DNA of 44,167 nt from Thermoflexus hugenholtzii JAD2 (lineage in GTDB: Bacteria; Chloroflexota; Anaerolineae; J036; Brachytrichaceae), in assembly GCA_945877855.1 (NCBI GenBank), contig CAMDWA010000018.1, forward strand, positions 1 to 44,167, in the 5' to 3' direction. A program made the translations under genes and the position numbers. The notes beneath the pieces are model-generated. The model was not told the origin of the DNA. It worked only from the letters and a program-made list of their open reading frames with translations, and searched no databases. The stretch's first letter is position 1, and each line of letters begins with the position of its first letter. Positions 16,546-25,433 of the stretch are shown piece by piece.

Positions 16546-17592
16546 TTATACAATGCGCAATTGCGCCATCAGGGCCAACTCGTCGAACACCGTCCATTCC
16601 TCGACAAAGCGCCCATTTTTGACGGTGTGGTGGGTCATGCCAAGCACGCACACCGGCTTGCCGGTGGGTGCGCCATAAATGCCGATGCCCTTGTGCGTGC
16701 CAACGAAGCGCCAACGGGTGGCGGTGCGTTGGCTACCGTCGGGGTTTGGCACGGCGCAAAAATGGTCAACGCTCAATTTGCCATCAGGGAACGCCCCAAG
16801 CCAATCGGTGACAAAATTCATATAACCATCGTGCCCAAACAAATTGCGCCCGCTGGCGCTGCGGCATTCATAGTTATACACATAGCGCTGGTAAATTTCG
16901 CTCAGTTGGCGGCAATTCCACAAATTATGCAAACTGCTGCGCACGAAATCTTCGATATCGCTGGCGGCAGGCGTGCGCAATTTGGGCGGTTGCTCGCGGT
17001 GCAATTGATCGAGCAAGGCGCGGGCCTCATCGGCAAAGCTGGGCGGTAATTTGGTCGCAATCGCCGCCACGACCGTATCAATATCAAAGCCAAGTTGCTG
17101 AACAATATGCATCTCGTCGCGCACCAGCCATTCTTCGATGACGCGGTTTTCATGACACAGACAATCGGCGATGACTTTCCAGCGCAAACGTTTGTGGGTG
17201 GGCGGGCCATAGCTGCTATACCCCATATTTGTGCCGGTGCTGCTGATGCGATGCGACGAGTAATAGCCGACATTTTCATCGCCGCCCCATATCACGTCGT
17301 CGGCAATGAGTCGCCGATCGGGGAAGGTGTGCAGCGTTTGCACCGTGCCGCTCACCACATTTTCTACGCCCACACTGTCGCCGCGTGAGCCATGCACCAC
17401 ACAATCGGTGCCGTAATAATCATAAATCTTGTGAATATTGCGCTCTTCCCAAATACGGTGCGTGATACGCACAATGTAATCAACAATGTCAATAAATTCA
17501 GCGTCGAAGCCGTGCATCGGCTGACGGCGTGGTCCAGTTGGGTGAAGCAACACGCTTAGGTCGTTGCCATGAATTGTTGTAATAGGGTTCAT
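16546..17592 (-). CDS. Double SnoaL-like (NTF2-fold) domain protein A
   Basis: Two tandem NTF2/SnoaL-like alpha+beta barrels are visible (about 30-160 and 200-345 of 348 residues), with typical phrases such as HRIWEERNIHKIYDYYGTD, WLVRDEMHIVQQLG and, in the second half, GHDGYMNFVTDWLGAFPDG and FVEEWTVFDELALMAQL. SnoaL-like proteins act as cyclases, isomerases or hydrolases, or bind small ligands. I start it at 17592 (MNPITTIHGND): the longer frame to 17646 only reads through the palindrome at 17614-17661. It lies downstream of the LacI gene and is a more divergent relative of the two double-SnoaL proteins at 19875 and 21026. Substrate unknown. Confidence 0.8.
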   Translation of the reverse strand: MNPITTIHGNDLSVLLHPTGPRRQPMHGFDAEFIDIVDYIVRITHRIWEERNIHKIYDYYGTDCVVHGSRGDSVGVENVVSGTVQTLHTFPDRRLIADDVIWGGDENVGYYSSHRISSTGTNMGYSSYGPPTHKRLRWKVIADCLCHENRVIEEWLVRDEMHIVQQLGFDIDTVVAAIATKLPPSFADEARALLDQLHREQPPKLRTPAASDIEDFVRSSLHNLWNCRQLSEIYQRYVYNYECRSASGRNLFGHDGYMNFVTDWLGAFPDGKLSVDHFCAVPNPDGSQRTATRWRFVGTHKGIGIYGAPTGKPVCVLGMTHHTVKNGRFVEEWTVFDELALMAQLRIV

Positions 17593-17613
17593 TTTGTTGA
17601 TAGGCGATTGTGT

Positions 17614-17661
17614 AGTAGGGGCACGGCATAGCGTGAGATTACTCACGACCGTGCCCCTACT
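17614..17661. repeat. Palindromic element (terminator-like), related to window end
   Basis: Arms GTAGGGGCACGG (17615-17626) and CCGTGCCCCTAC (17649-17660) enclose a smaller CGTGAG/CTCACG stem. It begins three bases after the LacI stop, as a terminator would. A half copy, GTAGGGGCACGGCATAGAGT, starts at 44141. Confidence 0.75.
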
Positions 17662-17663
17662 GA

Positions 17664-18668
17664 TTATTGTTTTCGCGTCGAGCCACGCTCGACCAAGGTC
17701 ACATCTGACAACACATGCAATTTGCCGGGTGGCGGCGGGTCTTGGTTAAACGTGTTCACAATCTCAATTGCAGATGCAATCATCGAGTCCACCGGCATTC
17801 GAATGGTCGTTAACTGATACGCATCCCAACTGGTCATCGGGATGTCGTCAAAGCCAATCACGGCGATGTCGTCGGGCACACGTTTGCCCATGCTGCGAGC
17901 GGCATCTAACGCCCCCAAGGCAATAATATCGCTGGCGCAAAAAACGCCATCCGGCGGATTCGGCGAGCGCAGCAAGCGCTGCATCGCCGCATGACCATCG
18001 GTATAGCCATAACGCGCTTGCTCTTTCATACAATCAAACCCCAATTGCTGCAATTGCCCGATAAAGCCTTTGCCGCGATTTTGGCTGGTGCTGGTATTGT
18101 CATTACCGGCGATGAAGGCGAAGCGTTTGTGCTGGGTTTTAACCAGCAACTTAGCCGCCAAACTGCCGCCACCCACTTCGTCGCAGCACAACATTTGGGC
18201 GGTGCTGCCCGGCATGACTCGGTTAAATAGCAGCATCGGTACACGCTTGCCACAATCTTCGATGGTTTGCGACCACAATGGGGCCGAGGTGATGATGAGT
18301 GCCTCGACCTGATATTGCAGTGCTTGCGACAGCACATCGTCCACATCTTCATCGCGCGCCGCGTCAAACACCAATGCCTGCCGCCCGCTATTGTGCAATT
18401 GCGCCACAAATTTTTCGAGCAAAATGCTTTGAAACGGGCTGGTAATGCTCGCCATCACAATGCCGACAATTTGCGTCTTTTGGGTAATGAGGCTGCGGGC
18501 CAGCGCATTTGGGGTGTAATTGAGTTGCGCTGCAACCCGCAAAATGCGCTCGCGCGTCCCCTCGCTCACGCCAAGATCACCTGCAAAGGCGCGTGACACA
18601 GACGATTGGTTCACCCCAGCCGCAAGGGCGACATCTCTGGACGTTGGGCGGTGTTTGATTGTCATCAA
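17664..18668 (-). CDS. LacI-family transcriptional regulator
   Basis: The 334-residue protein has an N-terminal helix-turn-helix (about 9-29; DVALAAGVNQSSVSRAF) with the hinge helix NYTPNALARSLITQ, then a periplasmic-binding-like sensor domain that begins IVGIVMASITSPFQSILL and ends with PDDIAVIGFDDIPMTSWDAYQLTTIR, all typical of LacI/PurR proteins. It should bind palindromic DNA with a central CG and release it on binding a sugar-like effector. Two matching palindromes, at 25381-25394 and 28326-28339, stand before the binding-protein and hisD-like genes of the same cluster, so it most likely controls that cluster. This assignment is inferred from proximity and site type. Confidence 0.93.
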   Translation of the reverse strand: MMTIKHRPTSRDVALAAGVNQSSVSRAFAGDLGVSEGTRERILRVAAQLNYTPNALARSLITQKTQIVGIVMASITSPFQSILLEKFVAQLHNSGRQALVFDAARDEDVDDVLSQALQYQVEALIITSAPLWSQTIEDCGKRVPMLLFNRVMPGSTAQMLCCDEVGGGSLAAKLLVKTQHKRFAFIAGNDNTSTSQNRGKGFIGQLQQLGFDCMKEQARYGYTDGHAAMQRLLRSPNPPDGVFCASDIIALGALDAARSMGKRVPDDIAVIGFDDIPMTSWDAYQLTTIRMPVDSMIASAIEIVNTFNQDPPPPGKLHVLSDVTLVERGSTRKQ

Positions 18669-18699
18669 CGCGCTATTTTATGAGATGCTGTATTTGGCC

Positions 18700-19869
18700 T
18701 TATGATGTTGCCCACAATCGCTGGCTAGCGATGTGCGCACCTTGTGCCATTGCGCCAATTTTCTCGAAGGTGATGCTGGGGTGCACCGCGCCAAAGCCAG
18801 CAAATGTGCCAAAGCCGCAATCGCTGCCCGCCATCACTCGTTCGCGCCCAACCACATTGGCATAGCGCTCGATGCGCTCGGCGATAAGATTAGGATGCTC
18901 GACAAAGTTGGTGGTGGTGTCGAGCACCCCGGGTACGAGAATTTTGTGATCGGGGATATCAGCTTTGCGATCTTGCCACACGGCCCATTCGTGAGCATGA
19001 CGCGGATTACACGCCTCGACCAAGACAGCTTGTGGTTTGGCTTTCATCACCACATCAAACACACGCTCAAGGCCAATATCGCAGGTGTGTGGGCCTTCAT
19101 AATTGCCCCAACACAGGTGCATACGCAGCCGGTCTGCCGGAATATTGACACACGCCGCATTCAAGGCCTCGACTTGTAGCTCGGCTTGACGCAAGAAAGC
19201 CGCATCGTCGAGGTCGCGGAAGCGGATGTGACGACCCATCGCCAAATCGGGGCAATCAATTTGCAAAATCAGGCCAGCATTGACGATGGTTTCATATTCC
19301 ACGCGCATCGCGTCTGACAATGCGGCAATATAGGCCTCGTTGCTGGGGTAATACTCATTCGGCTGAAAAACCGCGATCACCCCCGGCGAGGCCGCATTCA
19401 TAAAGCCTTCGTCGTAGCCATGCGCCGCCATTGCCGACTTAAAATTGGCAATATCTTGGTGCAAGCCCGACAAGTCGCGCACGGTAATGGGGCCGGTGCA
19501 AATGGGGCGATGATATTTGGGGGTGCCGCCCCGTGCTGCCAGCGAATCGCGAAATTCGGGGTGTTCGTCGAGGTCACGCGGGGTGGCGCGGGGTGGGGGC
19601 TTGGTGCTAATCTCGAAGCCATTGAAACGGTGGCGAATATAGGTGGCGTAGCTGATTTTGCTCATCTCGCCATCGCTGGGAATATCTACGCCAGCCGCCT
19701 TTTGCTTGCCGACGATGTCATGCACCGCCTGCGTCATCACCGCGTCGAATTGGGCCTGATTAAATTCAGGTTTGCTTTGGTCTTGCGCAAACAGTTGGTC
19801 TACCACCGCTTGGCTGCGCGGCAAACTGCCGACATGGGTGGTCAAAATTCGGTTTTGAGAGGTTTTCAT
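18700..19869 (-). CDS. MetE-like zinc methyltransferase (cobalamin-independent methionine synthase family)
   Basis: From the ATG at 19869 the protein has 389 residues, about the length of the MetE C-terminal half alone. It starts ILTTHVGSLPRS, the substrate-binding opening of the family, and keeps every zinc ligand: H251 and C253 in MHLCWGN, E285 in LVEACNPRH and C351 in GSDCGFGTF. Such single-domain members include methionine synthases, epoxyalkane:CoM transferases and uncharacterised demethylation enzymes. Its place in a catabolic cluster rather than with methionine genes suggests transfer of an alkyl or methyl group from the imported substrate to a thiol. The stop of the preceding gene is 6 bases away, so the genes are tightly linked. 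Confidence 0.85.
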   Translation of the reverse strand: MKTSQNRILTTHVGSLPRSQAVVDQLFAQDQSKPEFNQAQFDAVMTQAVHDIVGKQKAAGVDIPSDGEMSKISYATYIRHRFNGFEISTKPPPRATPRDLDEHPEFRDSLAARGGTPKYHRPICTGPITVRDLSGLHQDIANFKSAMAAHGYDEGFMNAASPGVIAVFQPNEYYPSNEAYIAALSDAMRVEYETIVNAGLILQIDCPDLAMGRHIRFRDLDDAAFLRQAELQVEALNAACVNIPADRLRMHLCWGNYEGPHTCDIGLERVFDVVMKAKPQAVLVEACNPRHAHEWAVWQDRKADIPDHKILVPGVLDTTTNFVEHPNLIAERIERYANVVGRERVMAGSDCGFGTFAGFGAVHPSITFEKIGAMAQGAHIASQRLWATS

Positions 19870-19874
19870 AATAT

Positions 19875-21002
19875 TTACTTTTCGGCAGTTTGCCGCGCTA
19901 CCATCCATTGGCTAACACTGATGGGGCGATGTTGGCGGAATTGGTGGCGCATACGACCAAATACATCCACGCCCATTTGCAACAACAAATGCGGTATATC
20001 CATCGGGATCCAGTTTTCGACAATCGTTACGTCATTACAATTGTAAAAATCCATCACACGCATTGCCACGCGCTTGTTGGTGGGTGGCACGCCCAAGAAA
20101 TCGCCGCCAGTGTGGGTGGCTTGCAAATAGCCCCAACCGCCAGTGACGGCAAAATAACCATCGCCGATGCGAATAAAATGCCCAACATCAGACCCCGCAC
20201 GATCTGGAAAAGCGACTAAAAAGGGAATTTGATGATAATCTTCAAATCCTTTCAGCCTGCGAGTCGTTCCAATACCCGATGGACCGTACCACATAAAGTT
20301 GGGATGCCAATGTTTAATCATCTCCATCTTATCGAGCACAGCGCGGCTGGGTGGGTTGCCATCATACAAACCGAGTGCATTATGCATTCTCAAGATGCAT
20401 TCGATCGTGCGTTTTGAAATGGCATTGTCTTGGTGGCTGAGCATGTCGCCGTTGTTTGGCAAGGGTGGCAGCCATTGAATTTCTGAGCCAAGGCTGGGCG
20501 CAATCGGCCAAAAACCGGCTTGGCGCATTAGGTTGAGAAAATCAATAAAGACGTAGCTTTTGACAATTTTGCCGTCGCGTATCTCATGCCCTTCGGCGAA
20601 TCGAATCGCTACGACCCCGCGGGTGGCCGGAATATCAACCCAATCGTTTTCAAACGTGCCGACATATTTGCCAAAACAGCCCACCCAATCGGCATTATTA
20701 AAACGCCCAGCGGCGATAAAGTCGTTACGCCGTTCAAGATCAGGCAAGGCATGACGCAGTGGCTGCCAATATTGCGCCCCAACTGCCTCTAAATTGCTCA
20801 GCGTATTGATGGGGTGAGTAACATTTACTTTGGCATCGGGATGATAGCAATCGCCAATGGCCTCGTTGAGGGTGGCCTGTGGCGCAGAGATCATGTGCTG
20901 CATGATCTCGATTACCCGCCGTTTGTTGGCGATATTATGGGCTTGGTCAATGGGTTGAAACTGAAAAGTTGAATTGCGGTATTTGTCTGGTTGGGTACTC
21001 AT
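19875..21002 (-). CDS. Double SnoaL-like domain protein B
   Basis: The 375-residue protein contains two NTF2/SnoaL-like domains (about 25-170 and 195-355). It shares with protein C (21026) the phrases LPDLERR, a WLDIPPTK/WVDIPATR segment, WYGPSGIG, KGFEDYHQIPFL, and DVFGRMR near the end, so B and C are clear paralogues. It begins 23 bases after the stop of C. Large hydrophobic and aromatic residues line the predicted cavities, consistent with small-molecule binding, but no catalytic set can be assigned. Confidence 0.82.
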   Translation of the reverse strand: MSTQPDKYRNSTFQFQPIDQAHNIANKRRVIEIMQHMISAPQATLNEAIGDCYHPDAKVNVTHPINTLSNLEAVGAQYWQPLRHALPDLERRNDFIAAGRFNNADWVGCFGKYVGTFENDWVDIPATRGVVAIRFAEGHEIRDGKIVKSYVFIDFLNLMRQAGFWPIAPSLGSEIQWLPPLPNNGDMLSHQDNAISKRTIECILRMHNALGLYDGNPPSRAVLDKMEMIKHWHPNFMWYGPSGIGTTRRLKGFEDYHQIPFLVAFPDRAGSDVGHFIRIGDGYFAVTGGWGYLQATHTGGDFLGVPPTNKRVAMRVMDFYNCNDVTIVENWIPMDIPHLLLQMGVDVFGRMRHQFRQHRPISVSQWMVARQTAEK

Positions 21003-21025
21003 TGGGTTATTTTGTTAGTGTGCGA

Positions 21026-22045
21026 TCACTGTCGCGCATAAGTCAGTTCGCGCATTCGTGAAAATACATCAATGCCGAGTTGATGATAGACATGCAAAAG
21101 GTCAATTAACACCCAGTTTTCACGAATCAGGCCATTTTCGCAGCGCCAAAAATCGAAACTGCGCATGGTTATGGGGGTGTTAGATGGCGCAATGCCGAGC
21201 CAACCGTCGCCGGTCACCGTCATTTGCATATTGGGCCAGCCCGCCGCGCCGACATAATCGCCATCACCAAACATCACGCCTTTGCCGTGCATATACACTC
21301 GTCGGTCGGGCAGGGCTTTTAAGAATGGAATTTGATGCCACTTGCGGAAACCGCTCACTTGGCGCATACTGCCGATGCCCGACGGCCCATACCAGCACAT
21401 TTTGGGGTGCCAAAATTTCTCTAACTGCATGATTTCGGGGCCGCCCTGCGTAGGGTGTTTGCCCATCTCGGTCAACATTTCGACCACCCAATTGAGGCTG
21501 GCGTTCGACCTTGTTGGGTCATACGGCGCGGTCAAAATGCCATCTTGGGTGGCGGGGGCGGGCGCGAGCCAATCTGTGCCGAGACTTGGCGTAAGCGGCC
21601 ATGCACCCGCTTGCACCATCAGACTTGGGATGTCCCACACGGCTTGCATTTCGACCACTTGCCCATGTTCGACGCGAAAAAACTCATGGTAACGCATCGC
21701 CACTATTTTCTTGGTTGGGGGAATATCGAGCCAAGGGCGTTCAAACACGCCTATATACATGCCCGCACACCCCACCCACACGCTTTCGTTGGCCGGCCCT
21801 GCCATCACGATATAGTCGCGGCGCTCAAGATCGGGCATGGCGGTCAATAACGGTTGGTAAACGCGCTGGATGAGCGTATCACAGCCGGTCATTTCTTCAA
21901 ACGGATGGGTAAAGCGAAACTCGCAGTTCGTTGCAAACACCTCGGCAAATTGCGATTTTAGACAGCTTGCGTCACAGTCATACATCGCGGCCCGAAATTT
22001 TGCAATGAGGGTTTTGTGTTGTTGATAAATATCCATTAAAAACAC
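21026..22045 (-). CDS. Double SnoaL-like domain protein C
   Basis: The 339-residue paralogue of protein B has two SnoaL-like domains (about 10-150 and 180-330) with MPDLERRDYIVMAG, PWLDIPPTKKIVAMRYHEF, WYGPSGIGSMRQVSGF and VFSRMRELT. The start could be the ATG at 22045 or the in-frame ATG nine bases later (MDIYQQHK). Neither has a strong ribosome site. It follows the sugar-type permease genes across a 22-bp perfect hairpin (22051-22104), which may lower its expression relative to the importer. Confidence 0.82.
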   Translation of the reverse strand: MFLMDIYQQHKTLIAKFRAAMYDCDASCLKSQFAEVFATNCEFRFTHPFEEMTGCDTLIQRVYQPLLTAMPDLERRDYIVMAGPANESVWVGCAGMYIGVFERPWLDIPPTKKIVAMRYHEFFRVEHGQVVEMQAVWDIPSLMVQAGAWPLTPSLGTDWLAPAPATQDGILTAPYDPTRSNASLNWVVEMLTEMGKHPTQGGPEIMQLEKFWHPKMCWYGPSGIGSMRQVSGFRKWHQIPFLKALPDRRVYMHGKGVMFGDGDYVGAAGWPNMQMTVTGDGWLGIAPSNTPITMRSFDFWRCENGLIRENWVLIDLLHVYHQLGIDVFSRMRELTYARQ

Positions 22046-22050
22046 ATCAT

Positions 22051-22104
22051 GCCGAAATCACCATTGTGTGTCTCACATGGAGGACACACAATGGTGATTT
22101 CGGC
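22051..22104. terminator. 22-bp perfect inverted repeat between permease and SnoaL genes
   Basis: Arms 22051-22072 (GCCGAAATCACCATTGTGTG, then TC) and 22083-22104 are exact complements around a 10-base loop. On the minus strand it is followed within 15 bases by GTTTTTA. Terminator or attenuator is the simplest role; a mobile palindrome is the alternative. Confidence 0.7.
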
Positions 22105-22127
22105 GAAAATTGATTAAATTCTCATGA

Positions 22128-22964
22128 TTAACCCTTTACCGCGCCGAAGGTCAAGCCGCGCACAACGTATTTTTGAGCAAACAACACCACCAACACAATT
22201 GGTAATGCGACGCTAACACCAGCGGCGGCGGTGATGGTCCACGCTTGCAAATCTTCGGCCACGCCAAATTGGGCGATGACAACGGGCAAGGTGCGTGATT
22301 GGGTGGCAGTCACCATCGCTGCCAGCAAATATTCGTTATAGGCCAACAACAACGAGAAGATGCCTGCCGTGATGATGCCCGGCCCCATCAACGGCATAAT
22401 GACGCGCACAAACGCGCCTAATCTCGAACAGCCATCTACCATCGCGGCTTCTTCTAGCTCTTTCGGAATCTCCATAAAAAAGCTACGCAGCATCCAAATG
22501 GTGAAGGGTTGATTGACGGTGACCAGCACCAAGACCAACAGTAATTTGGTGTCATACAGCCCTACCCATTGTCCGACAATAAAATAGGGCAAGGCGAAGG
22601 CCATGCGCGGCAACGAGCGAAAAAGCAAGGCCGCAATGAGAATGACAAAGCCGCTCATCCCGCTGTAGCGTGCCAAGCCATAACCCGCCAAACAACCGAT
22701 GGTGATGGAGATGGTGACGGTTGAGGCCGCCACGATGGCGCTATTGAGCAAATATTCGGGGAAGCGCTCGCGCCCCCACAATAATTCATAGGCTTCGGTG
22801 GTCGGCGTAAAAATAAATTTGGGCGGCACGGCAAAGGCGTCTACCACCTCTTTAAATGAGGTCGCCAGTGTCCATAAAAACGGCATGATGCTCATGAGGA
22901 GCCATACCAATAACAATACGTGAATAATGATACTGACCCACAATCGTGGTTTTGCTTCGCTCAT
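22128..22964 (-). CDS. Sugar-type ABC importer permease, MalG family
   Basis: The 278-residue inner-membrane protein starts with a cytosolic tail and a helix (IIIHVLLLVWLLMSIMPFLW), then the MalG-type TSFKEVVDAF segment. Six helices are seen, and the ATPase-contact loop is present as ELEEAAMVDGCSRLGAFVRV (about 167-186). The sequence ends at VVRGLTFGAVKG, the usual MalG ending. Its first codon overlaps the stop of the MalF-type gene by four bases (ATGA), showing translational coupling. The cluster lacks its own MalK-type ATPase. Confidence 0.93.
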   Translation of the reverse strand: MSEAKPRLWVSIIIHVLLLVWLLMSIMPFLWTLATSFKEVVDAFAVPPKFIFTPTTEAYELLWGRERFPEYLLNSAIVAASTVTISITIGCLAGYGLARYSGMSGFVILIAALLFRSLPRMAFALPYFIVGQWVGLYDTKLLLVLVLVTVNQPFTIWMLRSFFMEIPKELEEAAMVDGCSRLGAFVRVIMPLMGPGIITAGIFSLLLAYNEYLLAAMVTATQSRTLPVVIAQFGVAEDLQAWTITAAAGVSVALPIVLVVLFAQKYVVRGLTFGAVKG

Positions 22965-23815
22965 CGTGTCTCCCGTTGTTCTTTATAGGTGCGGCGCAAA
23001 AGCGGTATCAGTACCACAAAAATACCCAATACCATCAACACACTCACAGCGCTGGCGCGGCCCAAATTCTGCGAACCAAACGCCACTTCGTAGTTGTAAT
23101 ACATAATGCTTTCGGTCTTAAACAAACCTCGGGTCATGACATACACGCTGTCAAATACCCGATACGCATCCATAATATTGATCATGGTGACAAAGGTGAT
23201 GAGCGGCATGAGATGGGGAATGACGACATAACGAATGCGTTGCCACGTCGTTGCGCCATCCATAATGGCCGCTTCAATCGGCTCATAGGGCATGGCTTGC
23301 AAACCAGCATACATCACTAAAATCACAAAAGGGGTCACGCTCCAAATCCCGTGCATGATCAACAACGTCTTCATCGGTATTTCGCTGGCATACCATTTAA
23401 TATCTAACCCAACTTGGGCAAATAGATAGGAATAAAACCCCCATTTATCTTTAAAAAGCCACGAAAAAACCAGCGTTCCGACCACAGGTGTGACAATAAA
23501 TGGCAATAAATAGCCGCTGACAAACGCCCCGCGCAAAAAACGGGCTTGGGTGAGGAAGGTGGCAATAACATAACCCAGCACCAACTGCACCGGCAAGGTA
23601 AACACAATATATGTCAAGGTCCAGCGCACCGAGTTCCAAAAACGATCATCCGTCAGCACATTGACATAATTGGTAACGCCATGCCAAGTTGGGGTTTGCC
23701 CAAAACTAAAGCGTGAAAAGCTCAGCCCGATCGTGATCATCAATGGCACAACCATCAGCAACAGCATAATGGTGACACTTGGCGCGACAAAGGCCGCAAA
23801 TTCGTGGCGTTTCAT
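22961..23815 (-). CDS. Sugar-type ABC importer permease, MalF family
   Basis: The 284-residue protein has the MalF-like six-helix layout: AAFVAPSVTIMLLLMVVPLMI, the external loop with FSFGQTPTWHGVTNYVNVLT, and the contact loop EPIEAAIMDGATTWQRIRYVV (about 187-207). It is coupled to the MalG-type gene by a 4-base overlap. The gene for the matching binding lipoprotein lies upstream across a spacer repeat. Confidence 0.93.
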   Translation of the reverse strand: MKRHEFAAFVAPSVTIMLLLMVVPLMITIGLSFSRFSFGQTPTWHGVTNYVNVLTDDRFWNSVRWTLTYIVFTLPVQLVLGYVIATFLTQARFLRGAFVSGYLLPFIVTPVVGTLVFSWLFKDKWGFYSYLFAQVGLDIKWYASEIPMKTLLIMHGIWSVTPFVILVMYAGLQAMPYEPIEAAIMDGATTWQRIRYVVIPHLMPLITFVTMINIMDAYRVFDSVYVMTRGLFKTESIMYYNYEVAFGSQNLGRASAVSVLMVLGIFVVLIPLLRRTYKEQRETR

Positions 23816-23823
23816 TCTTTTTT

Positions 23824-23957
23824 ATAGTGAAAAGTGCAAAGTAAAAAGTAGAAAGTAGAAGGTGCAAAGATTGTTTTTTACTTTCCACTTTGCACTTTCT
23901 ACTTAGCACTTTCTACTTAGCACTTCTTACTTAGCACTTCTTACTTAGCACTTCTTA
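23824..23957. repeat. AAAGTG-type spacer repeat with 14-bp tandem units
   Basis: AAAGTGC/AAAGTAG units are followed by complementary units and then three or more copies of AGCACTTCTTACTT (about 23912-23957), directly before the stop of the binding-protein gene. Confidence 0.75.
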
Positions 23958-25346
23958 CTTAAGGAATCCCTTATCCTTCAACTCTTTGGTCGCTTCGTCG
24001 GCAGACTTGTTAAGTGCAGCCGCCAAATCGCCTTTGGTCGCCAGCGCATCGGCGACGATGTTGCCGACGGGTGTGCGCCCAATGCTGAAGTATGGCACGA
24101 GCGGGCCGCTCTTTGCGCCTTGCTTAATGGCTGTTAAAACCGCCTCAGTATATGGGTTGGCTTTAACCACCTCTGGCTCTGCCGCCACATTGGCACGTGG
24201 CACAAAACCCAGCCCGCCGCCGCTGCGTTGATTCTCGGCAGTGGTGGCTTCCATAATCATCTTAAATACCAATTCGGGGTCATTGGCGCTGTTTTTGGTG
24301 ATGGCATAAAAGTCACGCGCCCATGTACCACCCGGCACGCCACCGACCTTCGAGCTTGGGGCGGGCGCATAACCGACTTTGCCGACCACTTTGCTCTCTT
24401 TGGGGTCGTTAATGCGTGCGCCGCGGGTAATCCAAATGTTCACCATCGCCACTTGCTCTTGTTGAAAGGCAATCATCGCGCCGTTGGTGTCCATATTGAG
24501 GGTATCGGGCGGCATATATTGCAACACTTCGGCCATCTTCTTCGCTGCGGCTACGCCCTTATCGCTGTTAAAGGTGGGCTTGGCATCTTTGTCAAACCAT
24601 TCGCCGTCATACGATTGGAGCCAGTTGCTAAATTCTGCCGAGAAGTCGCCGCCCTTCTTCCACACGGCTGCGTAGGCGTAGGGGGTCTTCTTCGATTCCA
24701 TGAGCTTCTTGCTCACTTCGATCAATTCGTCATAAGTGGCAGGCGGCTTCAGTTTCAACTCATCGAAAATGTCTTTGCGGTAATACAACACTTGCATATT
24801 TTGCAGCAAAGGCACGCCATAGATTTTGCCATTGTAGCTGGCAGCGGCCCAAATTGGATCTGGAATATCGCCAAGTTTGTATTGATCTTTGTATTTGTTT
24901 ACGAGCGGGGTAAGATCGTGCAGCCAACCTTTGGCGGCATACTCAACAAAGCGGCTATCGGGCGGCTGAATAATGTCGTAGGGCGATGTGCCTGCCGACA
25001 TCGAGGCATTTTCCTTGGCGGTCAAGTCAGCACCTGCCAGCCATTCAACGTTGACTTTTAGGTTCGCATTTTTGCAGGCTTCTAAGGCACGGGCATAATG
25101 CTCCATGATGCCGAATTTGTTGCCCAAGAGCGACACGGTTGTGGCCTTGCTCACTTCGGGTGATTTGCATGTCACGGCTGGTGCAGCCGCAGGTGCGGCA
25201 GGGGCAGCGGTTGGGGCAGCCGCAGGCGCAGCGGGTTTAGGTGCGTCGGTTGGCTTAGGGGCCGCAGTTGGGGTCGGGGCGGCACATGCAGCCAGCAATG
25301 TGCCAACAAGGGCGAGGCCTTGCAATTTAGTTTTGTTGTTTATCAC
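23955..25346 (-). CDS. Sugar-type ABC importer solute-binding lipoprotein (SBP family 1)
   Basis: The start is a GTG at 25346, preceded at 25353-25358 by a perfect AGGAGG; the longer ATG frame from 25385 would cover the operator and has no ribosome site. The protein (463 aa) opens INNKTKLQGLALVGTLLAAC, a lipoprotein signal with a lipobox cysteine, followed by an Ala/Pro/Thr linker and a family-1 binding domain (DIIQPPDSRFVEYAAKGWL, YNGKIYGVPLLQNMQVLYYRKDIFDEL). It captures a sugar or polyol-like substrate outside the membrane for the permeases downstream. A LacI-type operator lies 35-48 bases before the start. Confidence 0.92.
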   Translation of the reverse strand: MINNKTKLQGLALVGTLLAACAAPTPTAAPKPTDAPKPAAPAAAPTAAPAAPAAAPAVTCKSPEVSKATTVSLLGNKFGIMEHYARALEACKNANLKVNVEWLAGADLTAKENASMSAGTSPYDIIQPPDSRFVEYAAKGWLHDLTPLVNKYKDQYKLGDIPDPIWAAASYNGKIYGVPLLQNMQVLYYRKDIFDELKLKPPATYDELIEVSKKLMESKKTPYAYAAVWKKGGDFSAEFSNWLQSYDGEWFDKDAKPTFNSDKGVAAAKKMAEVLQYMPPDTLNMDTNGAMIAFQQEQVAMVNIWITRGARINDPKESKVVGKVGYAPAPSSKVGGVPGGTWARDFYAITKNSANDPELVFKMIMEATTAENQRSGGGLGFVPRANVAAEPEVVKANPYTEAVLTAIKQGAKSGPLVPYFSIGRTPVGNIVADALATKGDLAAALNKSADEATKELKDKGFLK

Positions 25347-25380
25347 TTTAATCCTCCTGAAATTTACTAAAAATGGGTGA

Positions 25381-25394
25381 TGCATACGTATGCG
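25381..25394 (-). promoter_or_regulatory. LacI-type operator before the binding-protein gene
   Basis: On the minus strand it reads CGCATACGTATGCA, a palindrome (GCATACGTATGC) with the central CG typical of LacI-family sites. The minus-strand hexamer TATAAC (25394-25399) abuts it, so a bound repressor would block the promoter. The same core occurs at 28326-28339. Confidence 0.78.
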
Positions 25395-25433
25395 TTATAT
25401 TTAATCAAATAGGTTACTCCTTAAATATAAAAA

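Noticed and set aside
25347..25385. ATG start for the family-1 binding protein
   Set aside because: It overlaps the operator and lacks a ribosome site; the GTG at 25346 has a perfect AGGAGG.
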